This document shows, piece after piece, positions 30,643-40,680 of a DNA stretch of 64,000 nucleotides. Position numbers and translations under genes: made by a program. The notes beneath the pieces are model-generated. The model was not told the DNA's origin. It ran no database searches and saw only the letters and a program-made list of their open reading frames with translations. The stretch comes from Promethearchaeota archaeon (GTDB lineage: Archaea; Asgardarchaeota; Lokiarchaeia; Sigyniarchaeales; SOKP01), in assembly GCA_008080735.1 (NCBI GenBank), contig SHMW01000011.1:23085-87084 (forward strand). Direction: 5' to 3'. Position 1 is the first letter of the stretch, and every line of letters begins with the position of its first letter.

Positions 30643-32070
30643 ATGAAATTATGTCCATATTGCGATAAACCAATTGAATCTCAATGGCGCTTTTGCCATC
30701 ATTGTAATAAACCTCTCATTTCAGACTTGGAACACCGCCGCTCTAATAACAGACCAGATAGTGCTTATTTTACTGAGTATACTTCTTATGAGGGATATGA
30801 CTATGAATCAGAGGAACATTTTGATGTAAATGTTCTTGAAGATAAAAATATTGATGAAAAAATTAGTCAGGTTGATCAAAAAATTAACCAATCATCATAC
30901 GGAGATAATATCGGTGATTTATATCTGGAAAAAGCGGGTTTATACTACAAAAAAAGAGATTTATCAAAATCACTAAAAGAATTGGAACTTGCTTTAGAAA
31001 CTTTCGACCACGAAAATGATCAAGAAAAAATTGCCATTACTCACAACGAAATCGGTCTTTTAAAAGAGGAGATGGGATATTTTGATAATTCAATTTACCA
31101 TTTCGATATTGCTATAAATATATTGAAAAATATAGAAGACAATATTAAATTGATCCAGGTGTATAATAATATCGGAAATGCATATTATCAGTTAAAAGAT
31201 ATCGAAAACTCATATAGTTTTTATCAAAAAGCTATAAAATTGGCTGAAGAAGAGAATATGAGATATGAGGAAATAAAATCATCGAGTAACATTGTAGAAG
31301 TTTTATTTGTTTTACAAGATTTTGAACGTATCAAAAAAATCCTAAAAAAAAATTATGAATTTTTCAGTCAGCATAATGATATCTTTGGCTTAATTAACAC
31401 CTATTCTAAATACGGAAAATTGAATTTTTATTTGGGAGAGAGTTACTATGAAAAAGCGTATGAGTATTTGAATAAGGCATTGAATTTGGTCAAAAAGGTT
31501 GAATCTCAAATATCTGTTTACTCAAAATCTCGTATGCAATGGGAAATCTTTCTTTTTATGGGAAAGATTGATATCTTATGGAATCGTTTACAAAAGGCAG
31601 AAAATTATCTTTTGAAAAGTTTAGAATCAATACGAACATTTGAAATTGAAGAAGATAACATCAAAGAAAGCATTATATTAGAAGCTCTCGGTAATCTTTA
31701 TGAAATGCAGAATGAGCATAGTAAAGCTATAGAATATTACAATTTATCAAGTGATATTTATTATAAGTTTGGGGAGGATTTTAAAACCGCAGAATTAAAA
31801 AGAAAAATTGCTCGGATTTATCAAAACTCCCTCCATAACAATATGGAAGCCATTGATTTCTATGAAAATGCATTAGAGGTCTTTGAAAAATTAGAATATT
31901 TCAAAGAAATGGCACAAATCTATGATTCCTTAGGTGATCTTTATATTGATAGAGGCTTAACTGAAATTGCTCTCAACAATTTTGAACAAGCTAAATTTTA
32001 TTATCAAGAAATTAAAGACAATTATCACACTGAATTGGTTGATGGGAAAATAAAGTCATTAATTCAATGA
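30643..32070 (+). CDS. TPR-repeat protein with N-terminal zinc ribbon
   Basis: MKLCPYCDKPIESQWRFCHHCNKPL then multiple TPR motifs. Confidence 0.85.
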   Translation: MKLCPYCDKPIESQWRFCHHCNKPLISDLEHRRSNNRPDSAYFTEYTSYEGYDYESEEHFDVNVLEDKNIDEKISQVDQKINQSSYGDNIGDLYLEKAGLYYKKRDLSKSLKELELALETFDHENDQEKIAITHNEIGLLKEEMGYFDNSIYHFDIAINILKNIEDNIKLIQVYNNIGNAYYQLKDIENSYSFYQKAIKLAEEENMRYEEIKSSSNIVEVLFVLQDFERIKKILKKNYEFFSQHNDIFGLINTYSKYGKLNFYLGESYYEKAYEYLNKALNLVKKVESQISVYSKSRMQWEIFLFMGKIDILWNRLQKAENYLLKSLESIRTFEIEEDNIKESIILEALGNLYEMQNEHSKAIEYYNLSSDIYYKFGEDFKTAELKRKIARIYQNSLHNNMEAIDFYENALEVFEKLEYFKEMAQIYDSLGDLYIDRGLTEIALNNFEQAKFYYQEIKDNYHTELVDGKIKSLIQ

Positions 32071-32099
32071 GAAATAGTTACTATCTTATCAAAACGGAT

Positions 32100-32741
32100 T
32101 CAATCCAAGAGAAAATCGTCTTTTGTATAAGTCTTTTTACCGTATTCCTCGAAGCCAAGAGACTTAATAAATCCATAGGATACCTCATTATCCTTGTAAA
32201 CTTCGCAGCGCAATTCATTGACATCTTCTTCCTTGAAATAATTCCAGGCTGCTATACCTAATATAGTACCTAATCCTTTCCTTTGGTATCGTGGCAGCAC
32301 GCCCAGACCCGCGATCACGCCGATCTCGTTATTGTGACCTTCTCTGTCTAATATTATGAAACCTCCATCACTTCCATACACTTTCGCAATGAGAATTTCG
32401 GTTTCCGGATATTCATGAATTTTCTTCAGCGACTCCAACTCTATGGGGCGAAATGGCTCGTTCGCGGTCATCCAAGCCCGATTATGAATCTGCATAATTG
32501 TTTCTAAATCTTCCTCCTTCGCTTTCCGTATTTTAGCGTTCAAGAAATTTTTTTCCACTCGCTTTTTAATCTCTTCTTCAAATTCTTCTGTTATTTTCTC
32601 CACGGGTAGTTTCATCTGAATATAAGTTAGCCCCTCTTTCTCAGCTTTCTCTTGCAAATTTTCTTCTGTACACGCAGCATCAAAACTCAGAAAGAAATTT
32701 CTGATCCGTTTTTGCTTTAGATTATCTCTTAATTCTGGCAT
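32100..32741 (-). CDS. GNAT N-acetyltransferase
   Basis: VIAGLGVLPRYQRKGLGTILGIAAWNYF, EVYKDNEVSYGFIKSLGFEEYG. Confidence 0.9.
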   Translation of the reverse strand: MPELRDNLKQKRIRNFFLSFDAACTEENLQEKAEKEGLTYIQMKLPVEKITEEFEEEIKKRVEKNFLNAKIRKAKEEDLETIMQIHNRAWMTANEPFRPIELESLKKIHEYPETEILIAKVYGSDGGFIILDREGHNNEIGVIAGLGVLPRYQRKGLGTILGIAAWNYFKEEDVNELRCEVYKDNEVSYGFIKSLGFEEYGKKTYTKDDFLLD

Positions 32742-32811
32742 TTTAGAAATCCACTCTTATAGTGCTAAAAAATGAATACTCCCATAAAAAATTAGGTTAA
32801 TAATGCTAAAC

Positions 32812-33483
32812 TTAGTCCTCAAAATCTTCTTTTCGATATCTCTTCACACCGAATTCTTCGAATCCCAATCCTTTAATAAATCCATATGAGACTTCATTAT
32901 TTTTATAAACTTCTGCTCGCAACTCTTTAACATGTGGATGATTTTCCTTGATAAAGTTCCAACACGCCATTCCAACAATTGTTCCTAAACCCTTGCGCTG
33001 AAACTTTGGAATTACACCTAAACCCGCAAAAATCGCGTATTCTTTATTCGGTCCCTCGAAATCTAAAATTGCGAAGGCGGCGTCTCTGCCATATATTTTT
33101 CCAATTAAAAAAATAGTATCGGGATCCTTAAATATCTTATCCAGCGTATCAACATCTATTGGTCTGAAGGGAGTATTGCTGGTCAACCAAGCTTGGTTAT
33201 AAATATCCTTAATTATGTCCAAATCTTTCTCTTCAGCTTCACGAATATTAGCGCGTATGATTTTATTCTCAATTTTATTTCTTAAGTTATTTTCAAATTC
33301 ATCTGTGATTCTCTCGACAGGTAGCTTTAGTTGAATGTATTCCATTCCCTCTTTTTCAACTTTTTGTAATTCCTCAGAAATTTCACCTTTTTCTTTCTTT
33401 TCTGTTTCCAGAGTATGAAAGAATGCGCGTATCCTATTTTTTTTAAGTTCTATTTTTGATACGGGTGTCATATCCAAATCCAT
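32812..33483 (-). CDS. GNAT N-acetyltransferase (tandem paralog)
   Basis: FAGLGVIPKFQRKGLGTIVGMACWNF, EVYKNNEVSYGFIKGLGFEEFG; alignable along its length with the 32100-32741 product. Confidence 0.9.
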   Translation of the reverse strand: MDLDMTPVSKIELKKNRIRAFFHTLETEKKEKGEISEELQKVEKEGMEYIQLKLPVERITDEFENNLRNKIENKIIRANIREAEEKDLDIIKDIYNQAWLTSNTPFRPIDVDTLDKIFKDPDTIFLIGKIYGRDAAFAILDFEGPNKEYAIFAGLGVIPKFQRKGLGTIVGMACWNFIKENHPHVKELRAEVYKNNEVSYGFIKGLGFEEFGVKRYRKEDFED

Positions 33484-33490
33484 GTATTTT

Positions 33491-35140
33491 TTATTTTATA
33501 TATTTATTGATATCTGCGCGAATTGCTTGATCAATATTCTCGTCAATAATATTTTTATTTCTGAGCATTGCCAAGCCTTTTTGCAATTGCTTTTCTATTG
33601 TGGGGTCATTGAGCAGATTTTTATTTTCACTTGCAAATTCAAAATTGGATCGAATTCTCATATCATCCTCAATCTTTTCATTGATGAAATCCCTTAAACC
33701 CACTAACGCCTCAGATGCCTCTTTATATAAACCCGAAGAATCTTTTGAATTAACTAAAACATAACCTGGAAAGACGATTTTCATATATTCTTCCATCATA
33801 TCCTCATCTTCAATAAACATCGCATAAAAAGGCATATAAATCCATTGAATCGGTTTAGCAAATAATTCTTTCTCATTATCTTCTAATGACCACTTTTTAA
33901 GATCTTCTGCCTCTTTAAGACAATCTTGTTTTTTTTGAAAAATTATTTTTTTAATTTGGTTGAACAAATCCTCAATTTTTTGCTTTTTCTGGGAAATTTC
34001 TTGGATTTTTTGCTCTTTTTCTGATTCGAATTTTGAAATTTTCTGGTCTCGAGTTAATAATTTCTCATCTAAATTCTCCTTGATATCTTTTAGTTTATTT
34101 TGTGCCTCCAAATCGATTTTTGAAGCTTGTTGTTTGATTTCATCGAAATTTTGTTTTATTTCGGAAATATCAGATTTTAAATGAGAGATATTCTCATCTA
34201 AAAAGGAAAATTGAGCTTCAATGCTCGGAATTAAATTTTCAAAGGATTTCCTCTTCAGAACATCTGCATTACTGTAGAATCTATTTTTTTTTAGTATCTC
34301 TTCAAAATGTTGATCTAATGTTGTGAATTTTGTAGCCAAATTGTCGATTAAGCGCTTTTTCTCATTCAATTTCCATTGTTCTATCTTATCCTCTTCTAAT
34401 TCCAGCTTTTCCTTTACTTGTTCACCATCAATTGCTTGTGATGTTTTTTTTATTTGAGATTTATAGCGTGATTCCACATCTTTAAGCTCAACATTTAGGT
34501 CAATTAACCATTTATCAACCTTCTCTCCTATCAATCCGACTTGACTTTTCCATCTTTGTGCATTACCTTTAAGAGTATCTATTATTCCTCGATATTTCTC
34601 AGAGAGATCTAAGGCTTGTTCAGTTGTTAATGAAGTATCTAATGGCATATATCCCTCTATAGGCGCGTATTGCAGCTGAGATATAAGCATATCGAGGGTG
34701 GACAAGAATTCTGGATTTACAAGTGATTGAATTTCAAAAGCTTGATATTCTGATTCCTCATCTTTACTTAATTCCTCTGCCTCTTGATCTTTATAACTCA
34801 ACACATCGATAATTCGTTCCAGTTGTTCTATATGCGATCGATTATCAATATTTCTTAAAATATGACCTATTAAAGGTTGCCGTGGAGGATTGGTAAACTT
34901 TCCTTTTTTAGAAAAAATCTTTACTCCATCGAGGATAATATGAGTAGAAATCACTCCAGGAATGGATAATAAGGGCCATAATAACCTAGAAAAAGAAAGT
35001 ATTTTATGATTACTCTCTAAATCTTTCGCTAGTAAATGAAATGCGAACGTTAATTCATCATCATCTTGCAGAAAGGGGATTTGAGTTCCTTCCTTCATAA
35101 ATAAGGGTAATATGTATTGATTTCCGTGAATAGTTGACAT
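33491..35140 (-). CDS. Long coiled-coil protein of unknown function
   Basis: 549 aa; central heptad-rich segment (SKFESEKEQKIQEISQKKQKIEDLFNQIKKII). Confidence 0.75.
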   Translation of the reverse strand: MSTIHGNQYILPLFMKEGTQIPFLQDDDELTFAFHLLAKDLESNHKILSFSRLLWPLLSIPGVISTHIILDGVKIFSKKGKFTNPPRQPLIGHILRNIDNRSHIEQLERIIDVLSYKDQEAEELSKDEESEYQAFEIQSLVNPEFLSTLDMLISQLQYAPIEGYMPLDTSLTTEQALDLSEKYRGIIDTLKGNAQRWKSQVGLIGEKVDKWLIDLNVELKDVESRYKSQIKKTSQAIDGEQVKEKLELEEDKIEQWKLNEKKRLIDNLATKFTTLDQHFEEILKKNRFYSNADVLKRKSFENLIPSIEAQFSFLDENISHLKSDISEIKQNFDEIKQQASKIDLEAQNKLKDIKENLDEKLLTRDQKISKFESEKEQKIQEISQKKQKIEDLFNQIKKIIFQKKQDCLKEAEDLKKWSLEDNEKELFAKPIQWIYMPFYAMFIEDEDMMEEYMKIVFPGYVLVNSKDSSGLYKEASEALVGLRDFINEKIEDDMRIRSNFEFASENKNLLNDPTIEKQLQKGLAMLRNKNIIDENIDQAIRADINKYIK

Positions 35141-35257
35141 TTTTACATTTTCTCCCTACTAGTTATTTCAATATTTTTTATATAGGAATTTACCATTAAA
35201 ACTCTTTCTATCAATGGAATTTAAAAATAAAAAATAGAATGAATCATATGGAATTTT

Positions 35258-36121
35258 TTATTTCAACGCTTCAAAGCTATTTCCGATAACAATCAATATT
35301 AATGAAAGAAGTATTAATAAGGGTGGGACGAATGATTGGACGTTTGGCCAATTAAGCGCTTCGAATAGGCCTCGAGCTATTCTTCCTATATAATAAATTA
35401 AAAAACCAATTCCATTCAATACATAGGATCTCCTGAGAACACCGAAGGTTTTCCAGCCCAAATAGAGAAATATAAACGGAATTATTGCGATGAATAGAGG
35501 TTGAAAAATAAAATTGAACATAAAACGACCTACGGGATACTCGAATCCAAAAAGATTAATAACCTCGTTAGGAACTCCATATTTAACAGAAACAGATTCT
35601 TCGATTAATAACGCATCTGGTAAGGTAAGAGCTAAAATACTGATAATTATAGGAAATAGCATTAATAATGCTCTCAACAGATACTTTACATATCTCTTAT
35701 TTGCATATATGAAATCCATTATCTTATTATCGGTCTTTTTTATCGGTTCTTTTTCAAATTGTGTGTCTGGGGGGAATAATAAAATCCCAAGCATTCCCAT
35801 TAAACATGTTGTTGCCATCCAAGTTGAGAATGTTGCCGCACGGTAGGTAAGCATCAAGAGACTAACAACTAAGATATCATCACCTAATTCCTCAATGTAA
35901 AAATCATGGATAATAAAAAAAACTCGCGATATCGCTAATGCAATAAATAATAATGAAAAGAAGAACCAATAGGGTTTTTTGGATAATCTGAATCTCATTA
36001 TCAGGAAATACGAAAAGATCAAGAAATAATAACCCACAATAACCATATAGAGACCTAACTCTATCGAATTATAAAATGTAAAATTTTCTAACAGATCATC
36101 TTGAAATAGGGTAAGTATCAT
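35258..36121 (-). CDS. Multi-pass (about 7 TM) membrane protein, unknown
   Basis: 287 aa with regularly spaced hydrophobic helices. Confidence 0.7.
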   Translation of the reverse strand: MILTLFQDDLLENFTFYNSIELGLYMVIVGYYFLIFSYFLIMRFRLSKKPYWFFFSLLFIALAISRVFFIIHDFYIEELGDDILVVSLLMLTYRAATFSTWMATTCLMGMLGILLFPPDTQFEKEPIKKTDNKIMDFIYANKRYVKYLLRALLMLFPIIISILALTLPDALLIEESVSVKYGVPNEVINLFGFEYPVGRFMFNFIFQPLFIAIIPFIFLYLGWKTFGVLRRSYVLNGIGFLIYYIGRIARGLFEALNWPNVQSFVPPLLILLSLILIVIGNSFEALK

Positions 36122-36364
36122 ACCAATTCAACCTTTCCTTTAACATTTAAACAAATTTTAATTATCTTATCTAATTAACATTATTTATATATTTTTATTT
36201 CATTTCCCTATTATTTAATTTTATTGTTTTTATCTGTGAAAAATAGGAACTTCTCCACTTTCTAAAAATTCTAAAAGTTTGCTATGTTCTAAATAATATA
36301 GTTCAGCTATTAATGTCTCTATGAAAGTTTTAACTAAAATTAGTATTTTAAAAAAGGATTTATA

Positions 36365-37867
36365 ATGAAGATTAAAGATAATATCGAAACTTTTAATAGT
36401 TTAATCAAACGTCGAGGATTTATTTGGGGCCCTTCTCCTGAGATTTATGGAGGATTAGCTGGGTTTTATTCTATGGGTCCCGCGGGGATGGCCGTTAAGA
36501 ATAATGTCCTTTCGATTTTCAGAAAAGAGCTAAGATCTTATGGATTTGAGGAGGTAGAATGCCCCACAATAATGCCAGAAGTTGTTTGGGAAGCGTCAGG
36601 TCATTTGGAACGTTTTATTGACCCAGTTTTAAAATGTAAGAGATGCAGTTCTGTTTATAGAGCAGATAAATTTTTAAAAGATGAGTTACCTGACTTAATG
36701 ATAGACGGGCTCTCATTTGCGGAGATGGAAGCTTTATTAGAAAAAAATGAAATAAAATGTCCAGATTGTGAGACTAGGTTCGAAAAAATCGAAGAATATA
36801 ATTTAATGCTCAAAACAAAAGTTGGAGTTGATAATATTGCATATTTACGACCCGAAACTGCCACAACAACATATCTTCTTTTTAACCGATTAGATCAAGT
36901 AATGAGACGCCGATATCCTATAAAAGTATTTCAATATGGGAAAGCCTATCGGAACGAAATCTCTCCCCGACAAGGGGTCTTGAGAATGAGGTCCTTTGAT
37001 CAATTTGAACTTCAACTATTCATCAGCAAAGAACAAGAATTTAATTTTGAAGAATTTGAAGAAGTTAAAGAGAATGAATTGCCTCTATTAGATTGGGAGC
37101 TTCAGGAACAAAATATCGATAAACCAAATAATAGAAGTTTAGAAGATGCGATTGAAAAAGGAATGTTAAAAAAACCTGCGTACGCGTATTGCCTTTTTCT
37201 TGCCCATTATCTTACGAAAAAGTTAGGATACCCCGATGAGGTAATTAGATATAGACAACACAGTCCCAATGAGCGAGCGCATTATGCGGATGATGCATGG
37301 GACTTAGAAATTTACACAGAACAATATGGGTGGGTGGAAATCTGTGGTATCCATGATAGGACAGATTATGATTTAAAACGTCACGGAGCGTTTTCAAATC
37401 AGAATTTTGAAGTGGCTATGGGTTCAGATCCAAAAGAAAAAGAGGTACCCCAAATTTTGGAGGTAGCATTTGGAGTTGACAGAATTATTTACACATTACT
37501 TGAAACCAATTTTACTGTTGAAGAAGAGAGAATTAATTTGAAGTTGAAGAATTATCTCGCTCCAAACGTGGTAGCAGTATTCCCTTTAGTAAAAAATAAA
37601 GAAAATATTCGTAATTTAGCATTAAAAATTCACAATGATCTCCAAGATCATCTAATAAGCTCTTTTTATGATGAATCTGGATCGATCGGTAAGCGTTACA
37701 GGAGACAAGACGAATTAGGAACACCCTACTGTATCACAATTGATTATGACTCTTTAGACGATAATGCGGCTACAATACGAGATAGAGATACAATGGATCA
37801 AACTCGCGTTAAGATTCCAAAAATACCTGAAGTAATCAGAGAGAAATTGCTCAAAAGTAAACTATAA
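36365..37867 (+). CDS. glyS: Glycyl-tRNA synthetase
   Basis: RGFIWGPSPEIYGGLAGFYSMGPAG, RPETATTTYLLF, GKAYRNEISPRQGVLRMRSFDQFE, C-terminal anticodon-binding domain. Confidence 0.95.
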   Translation: MKIKDNIETFNSLIKRRGFIWGPSPEIYGGLAGFYSMGPAGMAVKNNVLSIFRKELRSYGFEEVECPTIMPEVVWEASGHLERFIDPVLKCKRCSSVYRADKFLKDELPDLMIDGLSFAEMEALLEKNEIKCPDCETRFEKIEEYNLMLKTKVGVDNIAYLRPETATTTYLLFNRLDQVMRRRYPIKVFQYGKAYRNEISPRQGVLRMRSFDQFELQLFISKEQEFNFEEFEEVKENELPLLDWELQEQNIDKPNNRSLEDAIEKGMLKKPAYAYCLFLAHYLTKKLGYPDEVIRYRQHSPNERAHYADDAWDLEIYTEQYGWVEICGIHDRTDYDLKRHGAFSNQNFEVAMGSDPKEKEVPQILEVAFGVDRIIYTLLETNFTVEEERINLKLKNYLAPNVVAVFPLVKNKENIRNLALKIHNDLQDHLISSFYDESGSIGKRYRRQDELGTPYCITIDYDSLDDNAATIRDRDTMDQTRVKIPKIPEVIREKLLKSKL

Positions 37868-37999
37868 TTTTTTTCAAAAAATATACTCTATATATTTTCC
37901 TATCCTCTGTGTCTAGCAGAAAAAATTTTAATAATGCGCATTTTTTAGAAACATAATATCTTTTATTAAATTCATATCAAAACTAAAGTATTTTTATCG

Positions 38000-40678
38000 A
38001 TGAGACTCAAAAACGGTCGATATCTGTCAAGAACTAATATACGACGAAGAAAATTGTATATATTATCAATTTTATTGAGTTCGATCATTATTTTTAACTT
38101 CATATTATCAAGTTTTATCAATTCTTCCCCTCTCGATTCTTTTGATAAGGGAGCCCGGGACGAAAATACATATTTTGCTCCAAAAACGCAAGATGTCCCA
38201 TCTGATGTATTCGATGATCCCTATACGGAAAATTTTGATGATATTTGGAACTTTTTTGAGTTAAATTTCAAATCGGATTTTGCACCATGGATTATAGATA
38301 CATACTATAGAGAAAGCGATAGTGATGGTGGTACAATAATAGATGATCTCGTCTATTCACTTGAAAATCTATTGCTTTACAATACTTTGAAAAAATACAA
38401 TCAAAGTCTTAGTTCCAGTCAAATTTACGATGCTTATCTTGATTTAAAGTCAACTAATCTATGGTATGAAGGGGAAGGGCAATATGGTTATGGATTTATC
38501 GAATCAGTCGATACCGCAACAGGCACCAGAAATACCAAGAGGAATTTGATTGACAATCTTATGCCTATTATTCTTTTAGTTGATAATATGCCAAGTTCTC
38601 CATCAACGGAATATAAAAATCACATTATCCAGATGCTTGACTTAATTAATTCCACAGATTTTTGGAACACAACAAATGGATATTTCTTGGATTATAATTC
38701 ATCTACGGGAGATATTTATGCGCAAAGCAATTTATATGCTGTCTTAGCGACCTTAAAAGTCTCTCAAAAAACCAATTTCGATCAAGATATACGAGACCAA
38801 GCTTTTCTTTTGGCGAATGAGACGATGAATACTTTAAATGAATACTTTTGGGACACGAGCGATTATGGCTACTATAATAGTAGTGATCAGAGTCTGACTA
38901 GTTTTAACACTACAAAAGATTTAAAGACAAATGCCCTTGGTATTCTAGCCTTAATAGAAATGTGGGTAGTAACGGATAATTCTGAATTTTTAACAAATGC
39001 CACTCTCTTATTCGAGACAATTTATACTAGTAATTTAAAGAATGGCAATCTCTATCGAACATCTGTAGATAGTTGGGGCGGTAGCTGGACTTCAATTGTT
39101 GATCTTGATTATAATGCATTTATGATGATGGCTCTTCTCAAATTGTTTGATATATCTGCTAATCTTTCCTATTACAATAATGCCACTGCAATATATGAAG
39201 AATTCCAGAGTGTTTTTTACGATTCTACTAATAAGGCGTATAATAAAACAGATAGTTCTTCAAACAAAAATCTGCTTTCCAACTTAAGACTCACCGAAGC
39301 CTACCTAAAAGCATATGAGCTATATCAGAAGACATCACTTTCCAGCCTATTCAATAAGAGTGGCTCTCCTCCCGAATTCATATTTAACGAGGAAGATTTA
39401 GTTACGATTGCTAACTATACTTTTACCTCAAATGGAAATACATGTAATATTCCGAGTGCGAGCATAGGGTATCAGTTTGTATATCCAAATGGAACTTGGT
39501 TCCATGAAGAGATTCGCACGACAAACGAAAATGGGACCGACATATTTAGTTTTTCGATAAATGAATCATTACCGATTGGACAGGATTATTTTGTGTATAT
39601 CTGGGCGAATTCAACCTATTTTGCATATACAGACACCTCTATGGAATTTACGGTTTCTTCCGGCATTAATTATATTTCTGGATTGGAGGATTTAACCTAT
39701 TTATTCCAAGGAGAGCGAAGAAATATAACCATCACGTTTAATAATACCCGAGAAGAGGATGTAAATCTCACATTTTCCGTCGAAACCGAGAACGGAATAT
39801 CTTCTAATTCACCTAAACTTAAATTCCTAAACTCCTCAGAATTGAACGACCTATGGATTAACTTTTCTATTATCAGTACAGCGGAATTAGGACCTACCAA
39901 TTTTTATTTTCTGTTACAAAATGGGAGTACCTTATTTCTAAATTATACGGTAGAAGTGGAAATTAGAAATTCGCTCTATCTCTCAAGAATTGCATATGAT
40001 CAAAAGGTGGTTGAAGGAGATATCTTTTATATATCTATAAATTTGGAAAACTTTTTGGTAAATGAGACTCAATCATTTAATCTAAGTTTTGTAGGGGATT
40101 ATATTGACAATTTTAAGAAAGAATACTCTCTCTCAAAAGGAGAATTTATTACTATTTTCAAAAATCTTAACCTCTCAGAGGTGATTAATGAAAATTCTAT
40201 TACTGTACAAATGCTTATTTCTAAATCTTCCATAACTTTTTATAATCAGTCATTTACTCTTCAAGTGCTTAATAAACTAGAAGTCATACAAGCTTCATTT
40301 CCTTCCAGTGTTGCTCAATCATCTTCAGCCCAGTTTGTATTCAAAATTAGAAATAACAAACGTACCACTGAAGCTTTTTCGCTTTATATTAATAACCAAC
40401 TAATACAAACTGAGCTAAATGAGTTAGTTCCGGGTGAAAATAGAATTCAAACAGGAATTGTCCCAACTATTAACCCCTATGACTTTAGTATAAAATCATA
40501 CCAAATAGTAATAAAAGACGCGGAAGGGAATGAGCAACTAAGCTTTTATTGTGAGATTCAAGTAGTTCTATCGATTATGAATCTCATTCTATTTTATGTA
40601 GTGCCGATCATTATTCCAATTGCGATAGTATTATACTTTAAAAATAAAGAGATGAAAACCAAACTATTAAGGAGATAA
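38000..40678 (+). CDS. Large membrane-anchored extracellular protein with (alpha/alpha)-barrel-like N-terminal region
   Basis: N-terminal hydrophobic signal (LYILSILLSSIIIFNFILSSF), helical-repeat segment, many N-x-S/T sequons, C-terminal TM (IMNLILFYVVPIIIPIAIVLYF). Confidence 0.75.
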   Translation: MRLKNGRYLSRTNIRRRKLYILSILLSSIIIFNFILSSFINSSPLDSFDKGARDENTYFAPKTQDVPSDVFDDPYTENFDDIWNFFELNFKSDFAPWIIDTYYRESDSDGGTIIDDLVYSLENLLLYNTLKKYNQSLSSSQIYDAYLDLKSTNLWYEGEGQYGYGFIESVDTATGTRNTKRNLIDNLMPIILLVDNMPSSPSTEYKNHIIQMLDLINSTDFWNTTNGYFLDYNSSTGDIYAQSNLYAVLATLKVSQKTNFDQDIRDQAFLLANETMNTLNEYFWDTSDYGYYNSSDQSLTSFNTTKDLKTNALGILALIEMWVVTDNSEFLTNATLLFETIYTSNLKNGNLYRTSVDSWGGSWTSIVDLDYNAFMMMALLKLFDISANLSYYNNATAIYEEFQSVFYDSTNKAYNKTDSSSNKNLLSNLRLTEAYLKAYELYQKTSLSSLFNKSGSPPEFIFNEEDLVTIANYTFTSNGNTCNIPSASIGYQFVYPNGTWFHEEIRTTNENGTDIFSFSINESLPIGQDYFVYIWANSTYFAYTDTSMEFTVSSGINYISGLEDLTYLFQGERRNITITFNNTREEDVNLTFSVETENGISSNSPKLKFLNSSELNDLWINFSIISTAELGPTNFYFLLQNGSTLFLNYTVEVEIRNSLYLSRIAYDQKVVEGDIFYISINLENFLVNETQSFNLSFVGDYIDNFKKEYSLSKGEFITIFKNLNLSEVINENSITVQMLISKSSITFYNQSFTLQVLNKLEVIQASFPSSVAQSSSAQFVFKIRNNKRTTEAFSLYINNQLIQTELNELVPGENRIQTGIVPTINPYDFSIKSYQIVIKDAEGNEQLSFYCEIQVVLSIMNLILFYVVPIIIPIAIVLYFKNKEMKTKLLRR

Positions 40679-40680
40679 AA

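Noticed and set aside
35514-35846. 110 aa plus-strand ORF
   Set aside because: Antisense to the 7-TM-like CDS.
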